DNA of 64,000 nucleotides from positions 16,141 to 80,140 of the forward strand of contig JAUXZO010000091.1 of NCBI GenBank assembly GCA_030692685.1. Reading direction: 5' to 3'. The stretch is from Acidovorax sp. Lineage in GTDB: Bacteria > Pseudomonadota > Gammaproteobacteria > Burkholderiales > Burkholderiaceae_C. The notes beneath the pieces are model-generated. The model was not told where the DNA came from. It did no database searches and saw nothing but the letters and a program-made list of their open reading frames with translations. Every line of letters begins with the position of its first letter. The first letter of the stretch is position 1. Position numbers and translations under genes: made by a program. Positions 41,197 to 49,521 of this stretch are shown piece after piece.

Positions 41197-41891
41197 CCCG
41201 ATGCTGCCGATTGCCGGAACCAGCGCTGCAGATGTCCCTGTGCCAGCACCAGCGAGTCGAGCACACCATGGCTGCGCCCAGCCACGTCGCCAGCTGGGTG
41301 TTGCAGGTCCGGCACGATCACCACTGCCACCCCCGCCGCCTGCGCAGCGCGTGCGCCGTTCTCACTGTCTTCAAAAGCCAGGCACTGCGAGGGCTCCACG
41401 CCCAGCCGTTCAGCTGCCAGCCGGTAGAGTGCCGGATCGGGTTTGCCGCGGGGCACCTCATTGCCGCCAGCCCATGCCTGGAAGTGCCGCAGCACCCCGA
41501 CCCTGCCCAGGCGGTGTTCGATCTCGTCGCGCCGCGACGATGACGCCACCGCACACGGCACGCCTGCTTGTCGCAGCGCGTGCAGCAGCGATGCTGCGCC
41601 AGGTTTGAGCGGAAACAGCGGCTTTGGTCCCGCGTCCGACAGCCGCGCCGCCACATCGGCCTGCACCTGCTCGAACACCTGCGGGCCGCCCAGCAGTGCG
41701 GTGAGCAGGGCGTCCGAGTCGGTGGCAGCGCGCCCCACCACCTGCAGGTAGTCGGCTTCGGACAGTGCAACGCCCCGTGCCTGGGCAGCGCCGAGCCAGG
41801 CGCGCAGGGTTACGCGCTCGGAATCGACAAGCAGGCCATCCATATCGAAGATGGCTGCGGTGAAACGTTGATGGTTAGGAGGCTGGGGCAT
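41181..41891 (-). CDS. HAD-superfamily hydrolase (beta-phosphoglucomutase/phosphatase type)
   Basis: This 236-residue protein has HAD motifs: I IFDMDGLLVDSE (nucleophile Asp), II VASSSRRDE, III GGNEVPRGKPDP (Lys) and IV CLAFEDSENGARAA (Asp pair region). A helical cap is inserted after motif I (class C1). The group includes beta-phosphoglucomutase-like and phosphoglycolate-phosphatase-like enzymes; the substrate is unknown. The last residues are read from a dispersed repeat copy. Confidence 0.85.
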   Translation of the reverse strand: MPQPPNHQRFTAAIFDMDGLLVDSERVTLRAWLGAAQARGVALSEADYLQVVGRAATDSDALLTALLGGPQVFEQVQADVAARLSDAGPKPLFPLKPGAASLLHALRQAGVPCAVASSSRRDEIEHRLGRVGVLRHFQAWAGGNEVPRGKPDPALYRLAAERLGVEPSQCLAFEDSENGARAAQAAGVAVVIVPDLQHPAGDVAGRSHGVLDSLVLAQGHLQRWFRQSAASGIDRN

Positions 41892-41900
41892 GTTGCGCTC

Positions 41901-41960
41901 TGCTATTGATAGCTGGTGGCGCTTGATGAATAAGCGCTACAGCCACTTTTCATTCAAATT
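41901..41960 (+). repeat. Dispersed AGCGCTT-N5-AAGCGCT element, copy 10
   Basis: TATTGATAGCTGGTGGCGCT, TGATGAATAAGCGCTACAGC with CACTTTTCATTC. It lies between the radical SAM gene's end and the start of the HAD gene. Confidence 0.8.
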
Positions 41961-41976
41961 GTCGGCCCAACAACCG

Positions 41977-43920
41977 CTAACCGCGCTCCCGCAGCGCCCG
42001 CTCAATCCGGTCGCGCCGCACCGTCGTTTTGGGCACCTTGAACGGGAACCAGCTGCGAACGTCTTCTTCCAGACCGATGCCGTGCATGTAGTTGTAGATG
42101 GCCTTCTTGAGCGCGCCGCCCAGCGCGTCGTGATCCACGCCTGTGGGGTCGATGAAGGCCACGTCGTTCTTGGCAAAGTCGCCCGGGGGCAACGGCGCCA
42201 GGGTTACGCCGTATTCCTCGGGGTTTTTGCCGACGGGGGAATGTACGGTGCAGGCAAAGCGGTGAAAGAACCCGCTCTGGATGCAGCCGTTGGCAAACAG
42301 CTGGCGCACGTATTCGAGCGCGTCCACGGTGTCTTGCACGGTCTGGGTTGGAAACCCGTACATCAGGTACGCATGCACGAGGATGCCCGCATCGGTAAAC
42401 GCCCGCGTCACACGCGCCACCTGGTCGACCGACACGCCTTTTTTCATCAGCGTGAGCAGCCGGTCTGACGCAACTTCAAGCCCGCCCGAGATCGCGATGC
42501 AGCCGCTGTCAGCCATCAGCTCGGCCAGGTCGGGCGTGAATGTTTTTTCAAACCGCACGTTGCCCCACCAGCTGATGCCCGCATTGCGTGCAATCAGCTC
42601 GGTGGCCAGCGCTTTGAGCGCCTTGGGCGGGGCGGCTTCGTCCACAAAGTGAAAGCCCGTCTGCCCCGTTTCGCGCACGATTTGTTCGATGCGGTCGGCC
42701 AGCACCTCGGCGCTGGCGCCTTCGTAGCGGCTGATGTAGTCCAGGCTCACGTCGCAAAAACTGCACTTCTTCCAGTAGCAGCCGTGCGCTACGGTCAGCT
42801 TGTTCCAGCGCCCGTCGCTCCACAGCCGGTGCATGGGGTTGAGCATGTCCAGCAGCGACAGGTACCGGTCCAGCGGCAGGCCGTCCCAGGTGGGTGTGCC
42901 CACCTCGGCGAACGCAATGTCGGCTTCCATCATGTTGATGTATTGCACGGCGCCGCCGTCGTCATTGCTGCCCCGCACAAAGGTGCGCACCAGCCGCTGG
43001 CGGCCACGCTCGCCGCGCACATGTTCCAGCAGCGCCAGCAACGGGCGCTCGCCCGCGTCCAGCGTCACGTAGTCAAAAAAGTCGAACACGCGCGGGTCGG
43101 CCAGCTCGCGCAGCTCGGTGTTCACAAAGCCTCCGCCCAGCACGGTGACGACCTGCGGGTAGCGTGCCTTGATGGCCTGCGCGATCCGAAACGCTGCGTA
43201 TACCGAGCCAGGGAATGGCACCGACAGCAGCACCACGTCGGGCGCATGGCGCTCCATGGCCGCGTGCGTAAGCTGCTGCAGCATGTCGTCCACCAGCGTG
43301 GGCGAGACCTGGGCCTTGGCCAGTGCGTTGGCCAGTGGGTCAAACGTGGGCTGGCTGCCCGCCAGCGACTCGGCATAGCGCACAAACTCAAACCGCTCGT
43401 CCACTGCATCGCGCAGCACATCGGCCAGGTCGTTCAAATACAGCGTGGCCAGGTGCTTGGCCTTGTCGTGCAGGCCCAGGGCGCCAAAGGCCCAGCCTAG
43501 CGGGTCGCCGCCGTCGTCGTCCACATACACATCCAGCGTGGCAAAACGTGGCCCCTCTGGCAGGTAGTTGCGGCCTGCGATGCGGTGCGCCAGCGTGCTG
43601 TCGCGGCCCTGCAAAAAGGCAATGGCGGGGCCAATGGTGGCCAGATACCGGTCCTTTTGCGCAGCAAAGCTTTGCACGGCGGGGCTGTGCTTTTTGGCGG
43701 GCAGCGCGTCTACCTTGGCGGCCACGGCTTTGAGGCCCTCGGGCGACAGCAGTTGCAGCACCAGCGCCAGGGCCAGGTCTTCCTGCACCGCCGCCACGCC
43801 GCGTGAGCGCAGAAACCCCGTGAGGTAGGCGGTAGACGGGTACGGCGTGTTCAGCTGCGTCATCGGGGGGATGACGGAGAGGACACGCAAGATTTTTGAA
43901 TCGGGGGCGACGGCAGACAT
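41977..43920 (-). CDS. B12-binding-domain-type radical SAM protein
   Basis: This 647-residue protein has an N-terminal ~300-residue B12-binding-like Rossmann region (the segment VVLLSVPFPGSVYAAFRIAQ) and a radical SAM domain. The iron-sulphur motif reads HGCYWKKCSFCDVSLDY, i.e. CX4CX2C rather than the standard CX3CX2C; I believe a subfamily keeps this spacing. SAM-binding segments such as ISGGLEVASDRLLTLMKKGV follow. The reaction is not known. It is single, upstream of the HAD gene by 85 bases (same strand). Confidence 0.83.
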   Translation of the reverse strand: MSAVAPDSKILRVLSVIPPMTQLNTPYPSTAYLTGFLRSRGVAAVQEDLALALVLQLLSPEGLKAVAAKVDALPAKKHSPAVQSFAAQKDRYLATIGPAIAFLQGRDSTLAHRIAGRNYLPEGPRFATLDVYVDDDGGDPLGWAFGALGLHDKAKHLATLYLNDLADVLRDAVDERFEFVRYAESLAGSQPTFDPLANALAKAQVSPTLVDDMLQQLTHAAMERHAPDVVLLSVPFPGSVYAAFRIAQAIKARYPQVVTVLGGGFVNTELRELADPRVFDFFDYVTLDAGERPLLALLEHVRGERGRQRLVRTFVRGSNDDGGAVQYINMMEADIAFAEVGTPTWDGLPLDRYLSLLDMLNPMHRLWSDGRWNKLTVAHGCYWKKCSFCDVSLDYISRYEGASAEVLADRIEQIVRETGQTGFHFVDEAAPPKALKALATELIARNAGISWWGNVRFEKTFTPDLAELMADSGCIAISGGLEVASDRLLTLMKKGVSVDQVARVTRAFTDAGILVHAYLMYGFPTQTVQDTVDALEYVRQLFANGCIQSGFFHRFACTVHSPVGKNPEEYGVTLAPLPPGDFAKNDVAFIDPTGVDHDALGGALKKAIYNYMHGIGLEEDVRSWFPFKVPKTTVRRDRIERALRERG

Positions 43921-43996
43921 GGTGGGCAGGGGGCAATCGGGCGAAGGGGTGCCGCCGCTGTAGATCGTGGAAGCCCCCGATTATCCCGGCGCAGCC

Positions 43997-44575
43997 TTAT
44001 CCTTTGTTCGCTGGCGGCTCCGGGGGCTGTGTCGCAGCGTCTGGGGCGCCCGCCAAATAGTTGTTTTTCACCCGCACATAGTGCTCGGCCGAATACTTGA
44101 GGTACGCGATCTCTGCGTCCGTCAGCGCCCGCTGGCGCACCGCCGGGCGGCCGATGTACAGGTGCCCGCTTTCGAGCACCTTGCCCGGCGAGACCAGGCT
44201 GCCCGCGCCCAGCATCACGCGGTCTTCGATCACCGCGTCGTCCATCACGATGGAGCCCATGCCGATGAGGCATTCGTTGCCGATGCGGCAGCCGTGCAGG
44301 ATGACCGAGTGGCCCACGGTGACGTAGTCACCAATCACCAGTGGCGATCCCTCGGGCTTGCTGGCGTTTCGGTGCGAGACATGGCCCATGGTCAGGTCCT
44401 GCACGTTGCTGCGGCGGCCCACGGTGATGCGGTTCACGTCGCCGCGCAGCACGGCGTTGCACCACACGGAGCTGTCGGCGCCCAGGGTGACGTCGCCGAT
44501 GATCTGGGCGGAGTCGTGGATGAAAACGCCGGTATCCAAAACCGGTGCGGTGTCGAGGTAGGGAGCGAGGGGCAT
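43997..44575 (-). CDS. Gamma-type carbonic anhydrase / hexapeptide-repeat acyltransferase-like protein
   Basis: This 192-residue protein folds as a left-handed beta helix: repeats such as VFIHDSAQIIGDVTLGADSS and VWCNAVLRGDVNRITVGRRS, with QDLTMGHVSHRN, VGHSVILHGCRIGNECLIGM and MLGAGSLVSPGKVL. The metal-binding His residues (GHVSHRN; VGHSVILHG) agree with gamma carbonic anhydrases (PaaY/YrdA/CaiE group). It would act as a trimer, perhaps hydrating CO2 or as a thioesterase-like PaaY. ATG at 44575 was chosen as the true start of the repeat. Confidence 0.88.
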   Translation of the reverse strand: MPLAPYLDTAPVLDTGVFIHDSAQIIGDVTLGADSSVWCNAVLRGDVNRITVGRRSNVQDLTMGHVSHRNASKPEGSPLVIGDYVTVGHSVILHGCRIGNECLIGMGSIVMDDAVIEDRVMLGAGSLVSPGKVLESGHLYIGRPAVRQRALTDAEIAYLKYSAEHYVRVKNNYLAGAPDAATQPPEPPANKG

Positions 44576-44652
44576 GGGTGCGAAAGTGGTGGAGGGATAG
44601 CGGCTAAGCCCAGTGCAAATCGACCCGTGGTCTGGGCGCTGGTGAGGTGCCT

Positions 44653-45429
44653 TTAGCGCCGTGAAGCGCGGCCTTTGATGGCTGCTGCTGCCGGTGCGGC
44701 TGCGGTAGTTTTGGTGGCCTTGGTGGCCTTGGCGGTTTTCATGGTTTTGATGGTTTTGGCGTCCACCATCGGCACAGGTTTTTTTGCTGTGGCCGCCGCC
44801 GCAGTCTTTGGCACTGCGTAAAACCCCAAAAACATGTCTACCGCATCGCTCACTACTTGTTGCTGTTGCGCAGGCGCCAAGCCAGGTTGCCCCATGGCCA
44901 GCTGGGGCCAGAAGGCAAAGGCCTTGACCATGCCCTGCAGTTGCTGCGCGGCATAAGGAACGTCCATGGTGGCCCGCAAGCGTCGGTCTTGCTGGGCTGC
45001 GCGCAGCCACAGCGGCAGACCTTCTTCTTTGGCGGAGAGCTTGGCGGTGATGGCGCGGGCGCGTTCGGGCGTGTGCATCATGTCGGCCATGGCCACGCGG
45101 CTCAGGTCGATGAAACTGGCGTCGTTGAGCAGGTTCATTTTTTGACCCAGCAGTGCCAGCAGCTGTACGCGCAGGGGCTGTTGCGTTTGGTAGGCCGGCT
45201 CGTCTACCGCTTGGCTGCGTTCCCACATCAACAGCAAGATGGCCTCAAACAGCTCTTCTTTGCTGGGAAAGTGGTTGTACACCGTGCGTTTGGAGACATC
45301 GGCCGCAGCGGCCACGCGATCCATGCTGGTGCCGTTGAAGCCATGCTCGCGGAACTCACCAATCGCTGCCTGCACGATGGCGTCGCGTTTGCGGTCGGTC
45401 AGGCGGGTGGGTGGGGATGCAGCAGTCAT
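44653..45429 (-). CDS. TetR family transcriptional regulator
   Basis: This 258-residue protein has an N-terminal helix-turn-helix (AIVQAAIGEFREHGFNGTSM and DRVAAAADVSKRTVYNHF) as in TetR, and a ligand-binding domain. It has an unusual C-terminal tail of Lys/Thr/Ala repeats (KTIKTMKTAKATKATKTTAA), encoded by short tandem repeats, that may bind DNA non-specifically. It is divergent from the MBL-fold gene, and a perfect 23-bp palindrome lies between them. It most likely represses both promoters. Confidence 0.86.
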   Translation of the reverse strand: MTAASPPTRLTDRKRDAIVQAAIGEFREHGFNGTSMDRVAAAADVSKRTVYNHFPSKEELFEAILLLMWERSQAVDEPAYQTQQPLRVQLLALLGQKMNLLNDASFIDLSRVAMADMMHTPERARAITAKLSAKEEGLPLWLRAAQQDRRLRATMDVPYAAQQLQGMVKAFAFWPQLAMGQPGLAPAQQQQVVSDAVDMFLGFYAVPKTAAAATAKKPVPMVDAKTIKTMKTAKATKATKTTAAAPAAAAIKGRASRR

Positions 45430-45467
45430 GCACCAAGTTTACACCGGAGAGTTTACTTTTTGAGAAA

Positions 45468-45490
45468 GTGCACTACACTGAGTAGTGCAC
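45468..45490. promoter_or_regulatory. TetR-type operator palindrome
   Basis: GTGCACTAC-ACTGA-GTAGTGCAC has 9-bp perfect arms and a 5-bp centre, 39 bases before the tetR start and 22 bases before the MBL-fold gene start. This is the site a dimeric TetR protein would be expected to bind to block both genes. Confidence 0.82.
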
Positions 45491-45511
45491 ATTTCAACAA
45501 GGCCGTTGTCA

Positions 45512-46687
45512 GTGCCTAGCTTCACCTCCCGCCACCGCAGCCCGTTGAAGGCGTTGTGGTTGTTATTGCTGTTCACCCTCTTCCAGATCACCATGGCCCA
45601 CAGCCCCCTCGCCCGCGCCGCCTCGCCGGTGGACTCGTACACACAATCGCCGCAGTTTGTGGAGGGTAAGTTTCGCAACGCGGCGCCCCGCCACGCGCTG
45701 GGTACGCTCAAAACGCTGGCCGTGATGTGGCGGTTTCTGACCGGCAAGCCCGACGACTCGGTGCCGCGCCAGCCCGTGCCTGTGTACCCCGTGATGCGGT
45801 CAGACCTGCTGGCCGCGCCCGACTTGAGTTTGTGGCGCCTGGGGCATTCAACCCTGCTGTTCAAAATCAAGGGTCAGTTCTGGCTGACCGACCCGGTGTT
45901 TTCAGAGCGCGCCTCGCCCTTTCAGTTCATGGGCCCCAAGCGGTTTCATGCGCCACCGATCACCATCGACGAACTGCCGCCCATCACCGGCGTCATCCTG
46001 TCGCATGACCACTACGACCACCTTGACTACGCCGCGATCCAGAAGCTGGCGCCCAAGGTCGAACACTTCATCACGCCACTGGGGGTGGGCGACCGGCTGA
46101 TTGGCTGGGGCGTGCCTGCCGCCAAGGTGCAGCAGTTTGACTGGTGGCAAGGCACCACCATTGGTGGGCTGCAGCTGGTGGCCACACCCGCGCAGCATTT
46201 CTCGGGCCGTGGCCTGTCTGACGGCAACAGCACGCTGTGGGCTTCGTGGGTGTTGATCGCCGGTGAGACACGCATCTTCTTCAGCGGCGACACCGGCTAC
46301 TTCGATGGCTTCAAGACCATCGGCGAGCGCTATGGCCCCTTTGATCTGACGCTGATCGAAACCGGCGCCTACAACCCCGACTGGCACGACATTCACATGC
46401 AGCCCGAAGAGAGCCTGCAGGCCCATCTGGACGTGAAGGGGCGCCACATGTTCCCTATCCACAACGGTACGTTTGACCTGTCGCTGCACCCGTGGGTGGA
46501 GCCTTTCGAGCGCATCACGGCCCTGGCGGCCGCCGCGCAGGTGCCTTTGGTCGCGCCGATCATGGGCGAGCGGCTCGACATTCGCACGCCAGCGCTGTCC
46601 AGCCACTGGTGGCGCAAGGTGGAGCTGCAAGCTGAAACCTCTCCCGTGAGCAACAGCAACAGCAACAGCAAAGCCCTGGCGCCTTAG
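45512..46687 (+). CDS. MBL-fold metallohydrolase (UlaG/NAPE-PLD-like), exported
   Basis: The GTG at 45512 gives about 391 residues. It has a signal peptide or anchor (LKALWLLLLFTLFQITMAHS). The metallo-beta-lactamase motif is GVILSHDHYDHLDYAAIQK (HxHxDH). Others are TPAQHFSGRGLS (His), FFSGDTGYFDGF (Asp) and MFPIHNGTFDL (His). It belongs with L-ascorbate lactonase (UlaG) or N-acyl-phosphatidylethanolamine phospholipase-like enzymes. It is next to a tetR repressor, so its expression is probably induced by an unknown ligand. The C-terminus is a Ser-Asn repeat (SNSNSNSK). An earlier GTG at 45485 lies within the operator and is unlikely. Confidence 0.85.
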   Translation: MPSFTSRHRSPLKALWLLLLFTLFQITMAHSPLARAASPVDSYTQSPQFVEGKFRNAAPRHALGTLKTLAVMWRFLTGKPDDSVPRQPVPVYPVMRSDLLAAPDLSLWRLGHSTLLFKIKGQFWLTDPVFSERASPFQFMGPKRFHAPPITIDELPPITGVILSHDHYDHLDYAAIQKLAPKVEHFITPLGVGDRLIGWGVPAAKVQQFDWWQGTTIGGLQLVATPAQHFSGRGLSDGNSTLWASWVLIAGETRIFFSGDTGYFDGFKTIGERYGPFDLTLIETGAYNPDWHDIHMQPEESLQAHLDVKGRHMFPIHNGTFDLSLHPWVEPFERITALAAAAQVPLVAPIMGERLDIRTPALSSHWWRKVELQAETSPVSNSNSNSKALAP

Positions 46688-48201
46688 CCTGAGGCATGAC
46701 TCACGGGTCCCGCTCGGGGCGCGCCACGCGCCGCGCGCGACATGCGCACAAGGCCGCCCACCACCCGCGCCGCTGCGCGGATCTCTGCGTCATCAAACCC
46801 CGCGTACCCCAGCAGCCAGCCCCGGCGCGGTGACTGCATTGCATAGCGCGACAGCGGCGCCAGCATCACGCCGGCGGCCAGTGCCTTGCGGCTCAGGATT
46901 TCGTCATCGCTGCCCGGTGCCACTTCGTGCAGCAGGTGCATGCCCCGGTCGCTGGGCAGCAATTGAAATGCGCCGTCGCTGGCATCGGCCAGGGCATTGA
47001 TCAACAGTTGCTGGCGCGCCTGGTACAGCTCGCGCATCTGCCGCAGGTGGCGCAGAAGGTGCCCCTCGGCAATGAAGCGCGCCAGCACGGCCTGCGCATC
47101 GCCCGGTGCATGCCGGTCGGTGATGGCGCGGGCCATGGCAAAGGCCTCGACCAGCGCGGGTGGCACCACCACAAAACCCAGGCGCAGGCCGGGGTGCAGC
47201 GTCTTGCTGAAGGTTCCCACGTACAGCACGCGCTCCGAGCCCGGCAGGCTGCACAGCGCGGGCACGCGCTGCGTCGTGGCGTCGGACTTGCCGTATTGAA
47301 ACTCGCCGTCGTAATCGTCTTCCACCACCCACGCGTCTTGTGCGCGCGCCCACTGCAACAGCGCCTGCCGACGCGCCAGGCCCATGCCCACGCCGGTCGG
47401 GAACTGGTGGGTGGGCGTGACCACCGCCATGCGCGCAGCGGGCCAGCGTATGGCTGCGTCATCGATGCGCATGCCGTCGGCATCCATTTCCACCGGGCGC
47501 GCCACGGCGCCGTGGCCCAGCAGGCTGGCGCGGATGCCGGGGTAGCCCGGGTCTTCCACCAGCACCTCGTCGCCCACGTCCAGCAGCAGCCGCGCGATCA
47601 AATCGATGCCCTGCTGCGAGCCCGAGCACACCACCACCTGCGCTGCATCGCAGCGAATGCCGCGCGAGGCCCACAGCCACAGCGCAATCGCCTGGCGCAA
47701 AGCGGGATCTCCCGCCGGGTCGAGGTACTGCGCGCGGGCGCTGCGCTGGCCGGGCGTGGCCTGGCGCGCCAGGCGGTCCCACACCGCAAAGGGAAACGCA
47801 GCTACCTCTGGTGCGCCGATGCGAAACGCGCGGGCCGCGACATGCGGTGGGCGCCAGCGGGCAGCTGTGTCCGCAATGAGCTGCCCGCGCCGCGACAGCC
47901 CCCTGGGCGGCGCCACCAGGCCTTGTGTGGGCGCTGCGGTGGCGGCAGCTGCGGCCCGCGACACATAGGTGCCATCGCCCACACGCGCTTCGATGTAGCC
48001 CTCGGCCTGCAGGCGCTGCACGGCCCACAGCACCGTGTTGCGCGAAACGCCCAGGCTGCTGGCGTGCTCACGCGACGGCGGCAGACGCGTGCCCGCGCGC
48101 AGGCGGCCCTGCTCAATGGCGCTGCGCAGTTGCTCGTACACCCGCTGGCGCAGCGTGCTGGAAGGGTGGGGGCTGGCGGGATTGGTTCTGGCAATCGGCA
48201 C
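46684..48201 (-). CDS. MocR-type PLP-dependent transcriptional regulator
   Basis: This 505-residue protein joins a GntR-type winged helix (residues ~15-80: VYEQLRSAIEQGRLRAGTRL, SSLGVSRNTVLWAVQRLQ) to a class-I aminotransferase-like domain. PLP site residues include the Lys in YVGTFSKTLHPGLRLGF and the Asp in VVTPTHQFPTG-region. MocR proteins such as PdxR sense PLP or amines and activate neighbouring genes. It is divergent from the OsmC/PaiB pair and overlaps the MBL-fold gene end by four bases (convergent). Confidence 0.9.
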   Translation of the reverse strand: MPIARTNPASPHPSSTLRQRVYEQLRSAIEQGRLRAGTRLPPSREHASSLGVSRNTVLWAVQRLQAEGYIEARVGDGTYVSRAAAAATAAPTQGLVAPPRGLSRRGQLIADTAARWRPPHVAARAFRIGAPEVAAFPFAVWDRLARQATPGQRSARAQYLDPAGDPALRQAIALWLWASRGIRCDAAQVVVCSGSQQGIDLIARLLLDVGDEVLVEDPGYPGIRASLLGHGAVARPVEMDADGMRIDDAAIRWPAARMAVVTPTHQFPTGVGMGLARRQALLQWARAQDAWVVEDDYDGEFQYGKSDATTQRVPALCSLPGSERVLYVGTFSKTLHPGLRLGFVVVPPALVEAFAMARAITDRHAPGDAQAVLARFIAEGHLLRHLRQMRELYQARQQLLINALADASDGAFQLLPSDRGMHLLHEVAPGSDDEILSRKALAAGVMLAPLSRYAMQSPRRGWLLGYAGFDDAEIRAAARVVGGLVRMSRAARGAPRAGPVSHASG

Positions 48202-48301
48202 GAATTGGCTCCTTCAATGCGTGGCTGCATCCATAAACTGAAGAACCATTTTAGAAACATGCGGCCCCGCAAAGCGCCGCTTCTGTTGAAAGAACCACCC
48301 C

Positions 48302-48787
48302 ATGGCAGAGCACACCGCCACCGTCCGCTGGACCCGTGGCACCGACGACTTTCTGGACAAGCGCTATGCCCGCGCCCACACCTGGCATTTTGATGGCGGC
48401 GCCACCGTGGCCGCCTCGTCGTCGCCGCACGTGGTGCCTCTGCCCTATTCCGACGCCGCCGCTGTAGACCCCGAGGAGGCCTACGTCGCCGCGCTGTCGA
48501 GCTGCCACATGTTGTGGTTTTTGGACCTGGCCTGCCGCGCCGGCCTGCGCGTGAACCGCTACACCGACGCGGCCATGGGCACCATGGCCAACGATGCCTT
48601 GGGCCGCCTGATCGTCAGCCACGTGCAGCTGCGTCCTGTCACCGTGTTTGACGCTGCCCACGCGCCGAGCGAAGCCGCGCTGGCTGAACTGCACCACCGG
48701 GCGCACGAGGCCTGCTTTTTGGCCAACTCGGTCAAGACGCAGATCGACTGCGCGCCCGTGCTTGAAATTCACTCTGAAGGACTCTGA
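48302..48787 (+). CDS. OsmC family protein
   Basis: This 161-residue protein has the OsmC fold with the reactive Cys pair in ALSSCHMLWFLDLACRAG and TQIDCAP plus HEACFLANS. The start MAEHTATVRWTRGTDDF fits the family. OsmC-type proteins reduce organic hydroperoxides through two Cys residues. It lies directly downstream of the divergent MocR promoter region and two bases before the PaiB-like gene. Confidence 0.86.
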   Translation: MAEHTATVRWTRGTDDFLDKRYARAHTWHFDGGATVAASSSPHVVPLPYSDAAAVDPEEAYVAALSSCHMLWFLDLACRAGLRVNRYTDAAMGTMANDALGRLIVSHVQLRPVTVFDAAHAPSEAALAELHHRAHEACFLANSVKTQIDCAPVLEIHSEGL

Positions 48788-48788
48788 C

Positions 48789-49424
48789 ATGGCCAACCCC
48801 AACCGGCAGTTTCAGGTGACCGACGCTGCCACCTTGCAGGCCCTGGTGCACGCGCAGCCACTGGCCACGCTGGTGATTGCCCACGAAGGCGCCTTGCACG
48901 CCAACCACATCCCGCTGTACCTGGACCCGGATCGCGGCCTTCACGGCACGCTCATCGGTCACGTGGCCCGTGCCAATGGTGTGTGGCCCCTGCTGCCCCA
49001 GCAGGCCGTGGCGGTGTTCCACGGGCCGCAGGCCTATGTGTCGCCGTCGTGGTACCCGTCCAAAGCCATCGACGGCAAACAGGTGCCCACCTGGAACTAC
49101 GCCGCTGTGCACGCCCACGGCACGCTCTGCGCAGTAGAGGACCCGGTGCGCCTGCGCGCCATCCTGCACACCTTGAGCGAGCGGCACGAGGCGCACCGAG
49201 CCAACCCCTGGCGCATCGACGATGCCCCGCCCGACTACATCCACCAACTGCTGCGCGCCATCGTCGGCATTGAAATGACGGTGGACCGGTGGGACGGCAT
49301 CTGGAAGGTAAGCCAGAACCGCAGCGACACCGACCGCACGGGTGTGGTGCAAGGCCTGTTGGGTGAGGGCACACCGGCAGCGCAAGACATGGCCGTGTTG
49401 GTGCAAAGTGGGTTGATGCCTTGA
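48789..49424 (+). CDS. FMN-binding negative transcriptional regulator (PaiB-like)
   Basis: This 211-residue protein has the PaiB-type split barrel: HEGALHANHIPLYLDPD, GHVARANGVWPLL, YVSPSWYPSKAIDGKQVPTW, NYAAVHAHGTL and IVGIEMTVDRWDGIWKVSQN. In Bacillus PaiB this fold acts as a regulator of proteases; here it likely binds FMN and may be an oxidoreductase. It is probably co-transcribed with osmC under the MocR regulator. Confidence 0.88.
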   Translation: MANPNRQFQVTDAATLQALVHAQPLATLVIAHEGALHANHIPLYLDPDRGLHGTLIGHVARANGVWPLLPQQAVAVFHGPQAYVSPSWYPSKAIDGKQVPTWNYAAVHAHGTLCAVEDPVRLRAILHTLSERHEAHRANPWRIDDAPPDYIHQLLRAIVGIEMTVDRWDGIWKVSQNRSDTDRTGVVQGLLGEGTPAAQDMAVLVQSGLMP

Positions 49425-49437
49425 GGACTGGAATGAA

Positions 49438-49495
49438 GAGCTATCAAAATTCATAGCTTGCAGCGCTTGTTGAATAAGCGCTAGAGCTTGTTTTG
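49438..49495 (+). repeat. Dispersed AGCGCTT-N5-AAGCGCT element, copy 11
   Basis: GAGCTATCAAAATTCATAGC, TTGCAGCGCTTGTTGAATAA, GCGCTAGAGCTTGTTTTGG is a nearly complete copy after the PaiB-like gene. Confidence 0.86.
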
Positions 49496-49521
49496 GCAAT
49501 ATATTTTTGAATCTCCTGCTA

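Noticed and set aside
6630..49495. The AGCGCTT-N5-AAGCGCT copies as a CRISPR array
   Set aside because: Copies are kilobases apart in both orientations with no regular spacers, and no cas gene is near.
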